This document shows, in pieces, positions 23,695 to 30,849 of a DNA stretch of 30,849 nt. The stretch's first letter is position 1, and every line of letters starts with the position of its first letter. The notes beneath the pieces were generated by a model. That model was given only the letters and a program-made list of their open reading frames with translations. It searched no databases and had not been told where the DNA came from. The stretch covers positions 1 through 30,849 of the forward strand of contig JBHICC010000033.1 in the NCBI GenBank assembly GCA_046759385.1, written 5' to 3'. Source of the stretch: JBHICC01 sp046759385 (GTDB lineage: Bacteria > Pseudomonadota > Gammaproteobacteria > Acidiferrobacterales > SPGG2). The position numbers and the translations under genes were made by a program.

Positions 23695-24552
23695 ATGAGT
23701 GCAGCCAATCGCTTGCGTACTTTGCTTGCCGCGCCCGAAATAGTCGTGATGCCGAGTTGCTTTGATGCGCTTTCGGCGAGGCTGATTGAGCGCGCTGGGT
23801 TCCGCGCGACATTTATGACTGGTTTTGGCGCTGCCGCAGCGCGCATTGGCATGCCAGACACCGGGCTGATGTCTTATACCGAAGTCGTTGATCAGGGTCG
23901 AAACATCTGCGCTGCTATCTCTATTCCCGTGATCGGTGACGGTGACACGGGTTATGGTAACCCGTTGAACGTGCAGCGCACAGTGCGCGGCTTTGCAGAT
24001 GCCGGCTTCGCCTGCATCATGATAGAGGATCAAGTCGCGCCTAAGCGCTGTGGCCACACACGGGGCAAACAGACTGTTAGTCGAGAGGAAGCATTCGCCC
24101 GTATGCAGGCAGCGATCGACGCGAGGGAGGCCGGTGCTGACGTACTCTTGATGGCGCGAACGGACGCCAATGCGACCGTAGGGTTTGACGAAGCGCTCTA
24201 TCGCGCGCGGCAGTTCGTAGAAATGGGGGTGGATATCACTTTTCTGGAAGCGCCTCGCGATGAAGCGCAGATGCGCGCTTACTGTGAAGGCGTACCCGGG
24301 CCGAAAATGGCAAATATGGTCGAGGAGGGGGATACGCCCATGCTTGCGCCGGAAACGCTACAGGCAATCGGGTTCAAGATCGTGATCTACCCGATCACTT
24401 TGATGCTTGCAGGTGTGCAGGCAATGGAGGAGGCGCTGCAGGCGATTAAGCACGGCGAGCGCCCCCGACGCTTGGCTACGTTCCCACATTTGCGCGAGAT
24501 CGTCGGTTTTCCGGAGTACTACGAGGCCGAGAAACGTTACGCGGTCGACTGA
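23695..24552 (+). CDS. Isocitrate lyase / PEP mutase family C-C lyase
   Basis: This 285-residue TIM-barrel enzyme has an IPVIGDGDTGYGNP metal-binding segment and a MIEDQVAPKRCGH active loop. The KRCGH motif with Cys119 is that of the C-C lyases (methylisocitrate lyase, 2,3-dimethylmalate lyase and relatives), not of PEP mutase. Other marks are ARTDA and the C-terminal VIYPITLMLAGVQAM. Such enzymes split 2-methylisocitrate or similar C4-C7 acids to pyruvate or glyoxylate plus a smaller acid. The frame is open to 23650 inside the EamA gene, but ATG 23695 with GAGG eight bases upstream fits the family start. It is convergent with the SDR gene, only four bases apart. Confidence 0.85.
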   Translation: MSAANRLRTLLAAPEIVVMPSCFDALSARLIERAGFRATFMTGFGAAAARIGMPDTGLMSYTEVVDQGRNICAAISIPVIGDGDTGYGNPLNVQRTVRGFADAGFACIMIEDQVAPKRCGHTRGKQTVSREEAFARMQAAIDAREAGADVLLMARTDANATVGFDEALYRARQFVEMGVDITFLEAPRDEAQMRAYCEGVPGPKMANMVEEGDTPMLAPETLQAIGFKIVIYPITLMLAGVQAMEEALQAIKHGERPRRLATFPHLREIVGFPEYYEAEKRYAVD

Positions 24553-24556
24553 ATCG

Positions 24557-25306
24557 TCAGGCCGTACGACCTCCATCAATCGGCAGCTCGATGCCGGTAA
24601 TCAGCTCGGCCTCGTCCGAGGCGAGGAATATAGCACCTGCGGCAACGTCCGCTGGTTTACTCATGCGTCCCCAGGGGATGGTGGCAACGAACTTCGCGCG
24701 GTGCTCGGGCGTATCTGTTTTACCCATAAACGATTCAAGCAAGCCGGTTTCGCCGATTACTGGCGCCAGCACGTTGACTCGGATCTTGTCGGGTGCAAGC
24801 TCTAACGCCATAGACTTGGACATGATATGCACGGCGCCTTTGCTGCCGTTGTACCAGGTAAGGCCGGGACGCGGACGGATACCAGCGGTTGAACCGACGT
24901 TGAGAATGACACCGCCACCGCGTTTCCTAAAGATAGGAACGGCAGCCTGGGTCGTCAGGTAGATCGACTTTACATTGACCGCAAAAACGCGATCGAACGT
25001 GCTTTCATCAACATCCAGTAACGATTGGTTGCGATGCGTAATACCAGCATTGTTGACAAGAGTATCAAGATCACCGAAGCGATCGAGGGCAGCCTGCACC
25101 ATGCGCCGAGCGTCGTCCGCCTGACTGACGTCTGCTGCCATCGCCACGGCACTTTCGCCGATGTCGTCGGCCACAGCTCGCGCACCCTCACCGTTGAGGT
25201 CTGCAACCAGCACCTTCGCGCCCTCGACTGCGAACTGTCGGGCTATCTCGGCGCCGAAACCAGAGGCAGCCCCTGTCACAATGGCAACCTTGTTCTCAAG
25301 CCTCAT
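24557..25306 (-). CDS. SDR-family NAD(P)-dependent oxidoreductase
   Basis: This 249-residue classical short-chain dehydrogenase has cofactor motif TGAASGFG (11-18), an acidic residue at the end of the second strand (ADLNG, suggesting NAD preference), NNAG at 85-88, and catalytic Asn111, Ser139, Tyr152 and Lys156. The C-terminal DGG is the usual FabG-like ending. ATG 25306 is preferred to the upstream ATG 25321 because GGAGG lies inside the extra five codons. It follows the sirtuin gene on the same strand by 30 bases and likely shares its promoter. Members oxidise secondary alcohols or reduce ketones; the substrate is unknown, though 3-hydroxyacyl or sugar-acid derivatives would suit the context. 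Confidence 0.88.
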   Translation of the reverse strand: MRLENKVAIVTGAASGFGAEIARQFAVEGAKVLVADLNGEGARAVADDIGESAVAMAADVSQADDARRMVQAALDRFGDLDTLVNNAGITHRNQSLLDVDESTFDRVFAVNVKSIYLTTQAAVPIFRKRGGGVILNVGSTAGIRPRPGLTWYNGSKGAVHIMSKSMALELAPDKIRVNVLAPVIGETGLLESFMGKTDTPEHRAKFVATIPWGRMSKPADVAAGAIFLASDEAELITGIELPIDGGRTA

Positions 25307-25336
25307 CGTCCCATCCTCCATAGAGCACGCGCGGTG

Positions 25337-26095
25337 CTAATCAACACCAACCGCTGCACCAAGCGCGAAACCGATCTCGGCATTGACAACCAGATCAGCC
25401 GCCGCATCGAGCCCGGTCGCTTCGCGGTTAACAATGACCAATCGAGCACCGTTTGCTTTCGCAAGAACCGGAAAGTCAGCTGCCGGATAAACAGCAAGCG
25501 ATGATCCGACTGCGAGAAACAAGTCGCACTGCATTGAGGCAAGGAACGCACGCCGCATTGCCTCTTCCGGCATCGGCTGGCCAAACGATATTGTTGCGGT
25601 CTTGATGACACCACTACAGTAGGTGCATACAGGCAACGTTTCGTCTTTGGCAAAGGTCTCGAAGATCGGTGCGAGCTCGTAGCGTTCGCCGCAGTCGAGG
25701 CAACGGGCATAGCGCGTGTTACCATGAAGCTCGATGACCTGGTCTTCCGGTATCCCCGACTGCTGATGCAATCCGTCTATATTCTGGGTAACGACCCACG
25801 TGGCCTTGCCACGATCGACTAGGGTGGCCACAGCGCGGTGTCCACGATTCGGTCTGGCGCCGTCGAGTTCGCGATCAATTTCCAGCCTGCGTCGCCACGA
25901 CTCGCGTCTTGCTTGCTCAGAAGCGAGGTAGTCCTGGTAGTCGATCGGTTTCATGCGTGACCAAATACCGGTGGGACTACGAAAATCCGGTATGCCCGAT
26001 TCGGTGCTGATCCCTGCGCCTGTAAACACAACGACGCAAGCACATGCATCCAGCATGTCTGTAAGCTCTCCTAAAGACGAATCGACTGCGTCCAT
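25337..26095 (-). CDS. Sir2-family NAD-dependent protein deacylase (sirtuin)
   Basis: This 252-residue sirtuin removes acyl groups from protein lysines using NAD. It has FTGAGISTESGIPDFRS (residues 24-40), TQNIDGLHQQSG (Asn105, Asp107), catalytic His124 in IELHGN, a complete zinc site of Cys132, Cys135, Cys157 and Cys160, then VGSSLAVYPA and IVNRE. All key residues are present, so it should be active. The frame is open 81 codons further upstream, but that stretch has no sirtuin character and overlaps the divergent promoter region; ATG 26095 is taken. The ribosome-binding site is weak. It is first of a two-gene unit with the SDR and diverges from a CoA-ester operon that ends in a GNAT acetyltransferase. 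Confidence 0.9.
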   Translation of the reverse strand: MDAVDSSLGELTDMLDACACVVVFTGAGISTESGIPDFRSPTGIWSRMKPIDYQDYLASEQARRESWRRRLEIDRELDGARPNRGHRAVATLVDRGKATWVVTQNIDGLHQQSGIPEDQVIELHGNTRYARCLDCGERYELAPIFETFAKDETLPVCTYCSGVIKTATISFGQPMPEEAMRRAFLASMQCDLFLAVGSSLAVYPAADFPVLAKANGARLVIVNREATGLDAAADLVVNAEIGFALGAAVGVD

Positions 26096-26122
26096 GGTCT
26101 CGTTCTCGAGGGATTGATGCAG

Positions 26123-26151
26123 TTTATCATCCCGCCCAGTTGACCTGTCTA
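26123..26151 (-). promoter_or_regulatory. Candidate sigma70 promoter for the sirtuin-SDR unit
   Basis: On the minus strand TAGACA (26146-26151, five of six) is followed after 17 bases by GATAAA (26123-26128, four of six). This would give a leader of only about 20 bases before the ATG at 26095. Confidence 0.42.
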
Positions 26152-26204
26152 CGGTTCGGCCGTTGGCGGCGCGAGCGCATAACGACCTTGCTGACCAGTG
26201 CGTG

Positions 26205-26233
26205 TTGAAGGAACCCCCGCAGCGCTCTATGAT
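26205..26233 (+). promoter_or_regulatory. Candidate sigma70 promoter for the MmgE/PrpD operon
   Basis: TTGAAG (26205-26210, four of six) is followed after 17 bases by TATGAT (26228-26233, five of six). It lies about 60 bases before ATG 26295 and inside the upstream extension of the open frame, which argues for the downstream start. Confidence 0.5.
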
Positions 26234-26294
26234 GTTGCCTTCACAAGTCTCCGTACGTAAGCGGTCTCCATCCCCGGGGAAAGGAGGAGTAGCC

Positions 26295-27710
26295 ATGACT
26301 GGTATTACCCGCCAGCTCTCTGAGTTCGTTGCCAGCATTTCCTACGATGCGCTACCGGAGGACGTGCGCGAGCGCGCGAAGTGGTTGGTGACCGATATGA
26401 TTGGTATCGCCGTGCGTGCGCGGCACGAGGCAGAATCGACCGCAGCCTTGCTAGGGGCAGCGAAGAAACTCGGTCTCGAAGAGGGTGAGGCGAGTGTCAT
26501 CAGTGAGGAGCGCCGATACAGCCCGCCTGGAGCAGCGATGATCAATGGCACGCTTGCGCATTCGCTTGATTTCGATGACACGCACGCACCGGGGTCCATT
26601 CACCCTAGCGCGCCCATTGTGCCGGCAGCGCTGGCAGCGGCAGAGATGGCGCGTGTCGGTGGCCGCGAGGCGGTCGCTGCCATCATTGCGGGTTACGAGG
26701 TACAGATTCGGCTGAGCCTCGCGCTTGTCCCCAAGGACCACTATGACCGTGGGTTTCACCCGACAGCGACCTGCGGCACGTTCGGCGCCGCTGCCGCCGC
26801 CGCCCGGGTGTTTGGGTTGTCACCCGATCAGGTGGTGAGCGCTTTTGGCATCTGCTTGAGCCAGGCCGCAGGAACGATGCAATACCTTGTCGACGGAGCA
26901 TGGACCAAGCGGTCTCACGTCGGGCACGCCGCGATGAGTGGACTGATTGCGGCAGCGCTTGCGCGCGAAGGCTTCAAGGGTCCGGCCGAAGCGATCGAAG
27001 GCAAAGCCGGTTTCTTGCACGCCTATGCCCCAAATCCTGTGTCCGAGAACGCGATCGCTGGACTTGGGGACACTTACGAGACTATGGGGATTGCGGTGAA
27101 ACCGTACCCGGCCTGCCGTTATAGCCATGCTGCTCTTGACGCGCTCATCGAGCTTCGCGCAGCTCAGAGCATCGACGATCAAGAGATCGAATCTGTCGAG
27201 ATCGGGTTGCCACAGACGGGGTGGAACCTCATCGGTGATCCGGAAAGCGACAAGCAGCGGCCAGAAAATGTGGTAGATGGACAGTTTTCGATGCCTTTTG
27301 TCGCGGCGGTGGCGTTACGTGAGGGCAGTATGCAGTGGGATCACTATGCGCAACATCTCTCTGACAGGAACACGCTTGATCTCTGTACACGTATCAAGAC
27401 TGTCGTTGATCGTCAGGCCGAGGCTGAATTTCCGGCGAACATGAGCGCGGTGGCACGTATGCGCACAGCGCGCGGAACGTTCGAGAAATTCGTCGCCATA
27501 CCCAAGGGTGAGCCCGAGAACTTCATTAGTCTCGGCGAGCTACGGGCCAAGTTCGACAGCCTCGTTAGCCCCTATCTTTCCGAGCGCAGGCGCAATGAGC
27601 TGGCGAACGCGTTGTTGAGCTTCGAACAGGCCGCAGACATCAGTGCCATGCTGCGACTCGCTCAGCCAGACCAAGGCATCGCGCAGCAAGCTGTGGCCGG
27701 CGCCGATTAA
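26295..27710 (+). CDS. MmgE/PrpD family protein (2-methylcitrate dehydratase / cis-aconitate decarboxylase superfamily)
   Basis: This 471-residue enzyme has the two-domain PrpD fold: a mainly helical part with DMIGIAVRA, then LDFDDTHAPGSIHPSAPIVPAALAAAE, GFHPTATCGTFGAAAAAA and VKPYPACRYSHAALDA, then an alpha/beta C-terminal lid. The superfamily includes 2-methylcitrate dehydratase and cis-aconitate decarboxylase, plus many members of unknown substrate. The frame extends upstream to 26163, but ATG 26295 is preceded by AAGGAGGAG and begins the family-typical TGITRQLSEFVAS. It is first of an operon with MaoC (11-base gap), acyl-CoA dehydrogenase and CoA-transferase. A dehydration or decarboxylation of a tri- or dicarboxylic acid is a reasonable inference. 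Confidence 0.88.
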   Translation: MTGITRQLSEFVASISYDALPEDVRERAKWLVTDMIGIAVRARHEAESTAALLGAAKKLGLEEGEASVISEERRYSPPGAAMINGTLAHSLDFDDTHAPGSIHPSAPIVPAALAAAEMARVGGREAVAAIIAGYEVQIRLSLALVPKDHYDRGFHPTATCGTFGAAAAAARVFGLSPDQVVSAFGICLSQAAGTMQYLVDGAWTKRSHVGHAAMSGLIAAALAREGFKGPAEAIEGKAGFLHAYAPNPVSENAIAGLGDTYETMGIAVKPYPACRYSHAALDALIELRAAQSIDDQEIESVEIGLPQTGWNLIGDPESDKQRPENVVDGQFSMPFVAAVALREGSMQWDHYAQHLSDRNTLDLCTRIKTVVDRQAEAEFPANMSAVARMRTARGTFEKFVAIPKGEPENFISLGELRAKFDSLVSPYLSERRRNELANALLSFEQAADISAMLRLAQPDQGIAQQAVAGAD

Positions 27711-27721
27711 CGCGTACGCAA

Positions 27722-28240
27722 ATGGTTGTCGAGCGTAAGCCGCTTAGCCCTGGCCGTTACCGCGAATCCTACGGACGGTATTTTGAGGATTTCAGCGTTG
27801 GCGATGTCTATGAGCACCGCCCAGGGCGAACCTTGAGCGAAACTGACAACACGTGGTTCACACTTCTGACCATGAACACGCACCCACTTCACTTTGATGC
27901 CGCGTATTGCGCGAAGACAGAGTTCGAACGGCCGTTGGTAAACAGTTGCCTAACGCTTGCGATTGTCGCCGGGATGAGTGTGAGTGATCTCAGCCAGAAG
28001 GCGGTTGCGAATCTCGGCTGGGACAACATTCGGTTGACCGCACCGGTGTATGTAGGTGATACGATTTATGCCGAGTCGGAGGTGTTGGCTAAGCGGGAGT
28101 CGAAGTCGCGGCCCAATCAAGGCATCGTGACCGTCAAGACCACAGGAAAGAAGGCCGACGGGACGGTTTTCATGACCTATGAGCGTATGTTTCTGGTCCC
28201 GAAACGCGGCCACGCAGTCGACGATATTGCGGATTATTAA
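27722..28240 (+). CDS. MaoC-like hot-dog dehydratase (mesaconyl/beta-methylmalyl-CoA dehydratase-type)
   Basis: This 172-residue hot-dog-fold hydratase shows GRYFEDFSVGDVYEH at the start. The active-site helix holds TMNTHPLHFDAAY and is followed by RPLVNSCLTLAIVAGMS. His57 is in the catalytic position, while the partner Asp of (R)-hydratases is Asn52 here. I believe this substitution is common in the subgroup with the RPLVNS motif. That subgroup includes dehydratases acting on methyl-branched dicarboxylyl-CoA esters such as beta-methylmalyl/mesaconyl-CoA. ATG 27722 has no clear Shine-Dalgarno and lies 11 bases after the PrpD stop, consistent with coupling. Substrate is inferred from neighbours. 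Confidence 0.83.
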   Translation: MVVERKPLSPGRYRESYGRYFEDFSVGDVYEHRPGRTLSETDNTWFTLLTMNTHPLHFDAAYCAKTEFERPLVNSCLTLAIVAGMSVSDLSQKAVANLGWDNIRLTAPVYVGDTIYAESEVLAKRESKSRPNQGIVTVKTTGKKADGTVFMTYERMFLVPKRGHAVDDIADY

Positions 28241-28298
28241 TTCATTCCATTAGTACGAGAGTTTTTGTCTGGAAGACTGTAGGTAACAGAAAAGGCTC

Positions 28299-28333
28299 TT
28301 AGCCTTCAGACCCCGGTCTCCAATCTGCGGTCT
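28299..28333. repeat. Degenerate heptamer array just upstream of the acyl-CoA dehydrogenase gene
   Basis: Five contiguous seven-base units (TTAGCCT, TCAGACC, CCGGTCT, CCAATCT, GCGGTCT) share the pattern NNRRYCY and end eight bases before the ATG. Each is imperfect, so this is weaker than the array at 22761, but period and core are similar. Confidence 0.45.
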
Positions 28334-28341
28334 AAAGAGAT

Positions 28342-29505
28342 ATGGCCATAAACCCTGACGATACCACTGAACAAGAGTCGTTGATTCTAGACAGCGTCGA
28401 TCGCTTCCTCGTGCGAGATGTAAAGCCACGCGCTCACGAGCTCGAAGCGAGCGATACGTATCCCGTAGAAATCGTCGAGAAACTTAAAGAGCTTGGCCTG
28501 TTCGGCGCAACCATCGGGCCCGAACATGGTGGGCTCGGTCTGTCAGCAACGACGTACGCTAGAATTGTCGAGCGTGTTTCCGCCGTATGGATGTCGGTAA
28601 CCGGGCTTTTCAACTCCCACCTGATCATGGCGGCGGCGGTGGAGCGATTCGGTACTGCAGAACAAAAACAGCGTTATCTACCGCGCTTCGCTCGCGGCGA
28701 GCTGCGTGGCGGAATCGCGCTAACCGAGCCTGATTGCGGTACGGATCTGCAGGCGATTCGAACTCACGCGAGGCGTGACGGCGACTGCTACGTCGTCAAT
28801 GGCACAAAGACCTGGATTACGAACAGCATTCAGGGACAGATCCTGGCGGTTTTGGTAAAGACTAACCCCGGTACGGATCCGCCACACAAAGGAATGAGTC
28901 TGCTGCTGATCGAGAAAGGGGAGGGGTTCAACGTTACCCGAAAGCTCGAGAAGCTCGGCTACCGTGGCATCGATACCGGCGAATTGCTGTTCGAGGATTG
29001 CCCCGTGCCGCGCGCGAATCTCATTGGCGGCGCAGAAGGCCGCGGCCTGCAACAGATCCTGAGCGGTCTCGAGCTCGGCCGCATTAACGTTGCTGCCCGC
29101 GGCGTCGGTATATCGCGCGCGTGCCTAGAGGAATCGATTGCCTACTCGCAGGCACGGAAGACGTTCGGTAAACCGATTTGCGAGCATCAAGCGATCCAGA
29201 TCCAGCTGGCGGACATGGCGACACGGGTAGAGGCAGCCCGTCTTTTGGTCGAGTCGGCGGCTCGCGCCTACGACACGGGCGAACGTTGCGACATGGAGGC
29301 GGGCATGGCGAAGCTGTTTGCCACGGAGGCGGCGGTCAGCAACAGCATAGACGCGATGCGCATTCATGGTGCCTACGGTTACTCCACAGAGTTTAACATC
29401 GAACGCTATTATCGCGACGCGCCGCTGCTCGCGATCGGCGAGGGCACCAACGAGTTACAGCGCATCATCATTGCTCGCCAGTTAATCAAACGCTCTCCCG
29501 CATAA
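28342..29505 (+). CDS. Acyl-CoA dehydrogenase
   Basis: This 387-residue FAD enzyme introduces an alpha,beta double bond into an acyl-CoA and passes electrons to ETF. It has ALTEPDCGTDLQAI and WITNSIQG in the FAD/substrate region, the helical RKTFGKPICEHQAIQ segment, and the C-terminal MRIHGAYGYSTEFNIERYYRDA. The catalytic base is Glu367 in AIGEGTNE, the position used by short- and medium-chain family members. ATG 28342 has a short AAAGAGA upstream. It follows the maoC gene by 101 bases that hold a heptamer array, and precedes the CoA-transferase by nine bases. With the CoA-transferase it could activate and desaturate one substrate; glutaryl- or methylsuccinyl-CoA-type substrates are possible but unproven. 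Confidence 0.9.
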   Translation: MAINPDDTTEQESLILDSVDRFLVRDVKPRAHELEASDTYPVEIVEKLKELGLFGATIGPEHGGLGLSATTYARIVERVSAVWMSVTGLFNSHLIMAAAVERFGTAEQKQRYLPRFARGELRGGIALTEPDCGTDLQAIRTHARRDGDCYVVNGTKTWITNSIQGQILAVLVKTNPGTDPPHKGMSLLLIEKGEGFNVTRKLEKLGYRGIDTGELLFEDCPVPRANLIGGAEGRGLQQILSGLELGRINVAARGVGISRACLEESIAYSQARKTFGKPICEHQAIQIQLADMATRVEAARLLVESAARAYDTGERCDMEAGMAKLFATEAAVSNSIDAMRIHGAYGYSTEFNIERYYRDAPLLAIGEGTNELQRIIIARQLIKRSPA

Positions 29506-29514
29506 AGCCAAGGC

Positions 29515-30702
29515 ATGCTCCCACTTCAAAGCGTTCGTGTGCTTGCGGTCGAGCAATACGGAGCTGGCCCATTCGGTACTATGTTCCTGGCCGACCAGGG
29601 CGCCGAGGTCATTAAGATCGAGAACCCGAACGACGGTGGCGATATGTCGCGCGGTGTCGGGCCGTATTTTTTTACCCAGGGAGACAGCGAGTTTTTTCAC
29701 AGCTTCAATCGCAACAAAAAGAGCTTCACGTTAGATCTCGGCCGTGACGAAGGACAAGTGGTCTTTCGTGATCTAGTCAAAACAGCCGACGCAGTAGCAT
29801 CCAATCTACGCGGTGATGTGCCAGAAAAGCTCGGAATAACCTATGATCGACTCAAGCAGCAAAATCCCAAGATCGTTTGCGCTCATCTGAGTGCGTACGG
29901 CCGCAGCGGACCGCGGGCGAATTGGCCAGGGTTCGACTATTTGATGCAAGCGGAGGCCGGCTATTTTTCGGTAACGGGTGAGCCTGGCGGACCGCCGACG
30001 CGGTTCGGCTTATCCATCGTAGACCTGATGTCGGGATTAGGTCTCGCCTATGCGTTGCTGGCGGCGTTGATCTCAGCGCGCAGTACCGGTGTCGGACGCG
30101 ATATCGATGTAAGTTTGTTCGATATGGCGCTCCATAATGTTAACTATCTGGCCACCTGGTTTCTAAATGAGGGTGTTGCTCAGGAGCGACTGCCGCGTTC
30201 GGCGCATCCGTCCTTGACCCCATGCCAGCTTTATCAAACCCGTGACGGATGGATCTACATTATGTGCAACAAAGAGAAATTTTGGCCGATTCTGTGTAAG
30301 ACAATCGAAAAACCAGAGTGGATCGATGATCCGCGTTTCCATACATTCAGGGATCGCCTCGAGCACCGTGAGCACGTGACCGAGTTGCTGGATAAGGAGC
30401 TTGGAAAGCGAACGACCGATGAGTGGTTACAGGTTTTTGCTGGCATCGTGCCGGCAGCGCCAATCTATGATATTGCGCAAGCGCTGGAGAATCCATTTGT
30501 GACTGCGCACGGTCGACTGCAGACATTGCCGCACCCGACACGCGGAACGTACCAGATGGTAGCGCCGCCGGTACGCTGTGCGGACTCGGAGGCTCCTGCA
30601 AACCCAGCCCCAGTACTTGGCGCGCACACTCATATACTGCTGCATGAGCTCGGCTATGATGACGCCCACATTGCGGCCCTGCGAGAGGCCAAGATCATCT
30701 AA
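29515..30702 (+). CDS. Class III (CaiB/BaiF family) CoA-transferase
   Basis: This 395-residue enzyme moves CoA between carboxylic acids through an aspartyl-CoA thioester. The N-terminus VRVLAVEQYGAGPFGTMFLADQGAEVIKIE is the family CoA-binding fold. Later parts are SFTLDLGRDEGQ, LSAYGRSGPRANWPGFDYLMQAEAG, and Asp203 in SLFDMALH, aligned with the catalytic Asp of formyl-CoA transferase. The C-terminal domain includes WIYIMCNKEKFWPILC and NPFVTAHGRL. It is nine bases after the acyl-CoA dehydrogenase stop. It would activate the acid handled by the MaoC, dehydrogenase and PrpD-like enzymes, with succinyl-CoA or acetyl-CoA as the likely donor in relatives. Confidence 0.9.
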   Translation: MLPLQSVRVLAVEQYGAGPFGTMFLADQGAEVIKIENPNDGGDMSRGVGPYFFTQGDSEFFHSFNRNKKSFTLDLGRDEGQVVFRDLVKTADAVASNLRGDVPEKLGITYDRLKQQNPKIVCAHLSAYGRSGPRANWPGFDYLMQAEAGYFSVTGEPGGPPTRFGLSIVDLMSGLGLAYALLAALISARSTGVGRDIDVSLFDMALHNVNYLATWFLNEGVAQERLPRSAHPSLTPCQLYQTRDGWIYIMCNKEKFWPILCKTIEKPEWIDDPRFHTFRDRLEHREHVTELLDKELGKRTTDEWLQVFAGIVPAAPIYDIAQALENPFVTAHGRLQTLPHPTRGTYQMVAPPVRCADSEAPANPAPVLGAHTHILLHELGYDDAHIAALREAKII

Positions 30703-30711
30703 ATTACCGCA

Positions 30712-30849
30712 ATGTCTCGGGCACTGTGCGACATGGGCGAGCGCAATCATTTTGACGAGCACTACCGAGAAACGGCTCGCCTCAAAGACGGCACCTCTGT
30801 CCATCTTCGACTGGTCTTGGCTTCCGACAAGACGCTCCTGGCTGAGGGA
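30712..30849 (+). CDS. GNAT-family N-acetyltransferase, N-terminal fragment at the window edge
   Basis: An ATG at 30712, nine bases after the CoA-transferase stop, opens a frame of 46 codons without a stop to the window end. Residues about 22-46 (ARLKDGTSVHLRLVLASDKTLLAEG) resemble the first strand and helix of GNAT domains of the Pat / acetate-CoA-ligase-fused type (pattern LRDGTxVxIRPIRPxDxxLL). ATG 30733 is an alternative start; no Shine-Dalgarno is clear. The call rests on a short segment. If right, the operon ends with or continues into a protein or small-molecule acetyltransferase. Confidence 0.5.
   Translation, partial: MSRALCDMGERNHFDEHYRETARLKDGTSVHLRLVLASDKTLLAEG

Noticed and set aside
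26163..26294. N-terminal 44-codon extension of the MmgE/PrpD frame
   Set aside because: It has no family similarity and contains a promoter-like site, and ATG 26295 has a strong Shine-Dalgarno.
26096..26338. 81-codon upstream extension of the sirtuin frame
   Set aside because: It would overlap the divergent PrpD gene and its promoter and shows no domain; the internal ATG fits the sirtuin length.
1..30849. Mobile elements, phage, CRISPR, defence or RNA-gene loci
   Set aside because: No transposase, integrase, terminal repeats, spaced direct repeats, tRNA cloverleaf or rRNA sequence was found on reading the window.

Overview
The window looks like chromosomal DNA from a heterotrophic, Gram-negative proteobacterium. 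It is moderately GC-rich and densely coded. It carries periplasmic binding-protein ABC transporters (GltI/GltJ type and Dpp/Opp type) and many CoA-ester, 2-hydroxyacid and carboxylic-acid enzymes. Class-level placement is not safe from sequence reading alone. I see no rRNA, tRNA, CRISPR array, insertion sequence, integrase or phage gene. The gene content is mostly catabolic and transport housekeeping rather than a mobile island.

Left part, bases 1-8677, all on the minus strand. A gldA-gldF-gldG-like ABC operon with a DUF4340 gene at its end (8677 down to 3871) is followed by a PLP-dependent D-cysteine desulfhydrase-like enzyme and an Ldh-family dehydrogenase. Next come the glutamate/aspartate binding protein GltI and the start of GltJ, which runs off the left edge.

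Middle part, bases 9236-16014, plus strand. A complete peptide-type ABC importer is encoded in the order ATPase, ATPase, binding protein, permease, permease. A 3-hydroxyisobutyrate-dehydrogenase-like enzyme follows. A perfect 10-bp hairpin sits between the binding-protein and first permease genes and abuts the permease ribosome-binding site. On the minus strand, 16047-20055 holds a cupin-like enzyme, a 71-residue Lys/Ala-rich histone-like protein built of four 11-residue repeats, an alkaline-phosphatase-superfamily phosphodiesterase, and a second Ldh-family dehydrogenase. The 392-base gap upstream of the histone-like gene contains a candidate promoter and two same-strand terminators with no ORF between them. 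This could be a small RNA or an attenuated leader.

Right part, bases 20188-30849. A plus-strand cluster encodes a D-2-hydroxyacid dehydrogenase, a type II haloacid dehalogenase, a crotonase-fold protein lacking one of the two hydratase glutamates, an EamA transporter and an isocitrate-lyase/PEP-mutase-family lyase. A minus-strand sirtuin-SDR pair is divergent from an operon of MmgE/PrpD, MaoC, acyl-CoA dehydrogenase, class III CoA-transferase and the start of a GNAT acetyltransferase. Together these suggest import of amino acids and peptides and breakdown of hydroxy-, halo- and branched or dicarboxylic acids through CoA esters. Protein acylation control may be encoded alongside.

The most unusual items are the hendecad-repeat basic protein with its leader region, the sirtuin/CoA-ester/GNAT arrangement, the Gld-like ABC system with DUF4340, and degenerate heptamer arrays just upstream of two genes. 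None is proven to be a new system; each is stated with a test.
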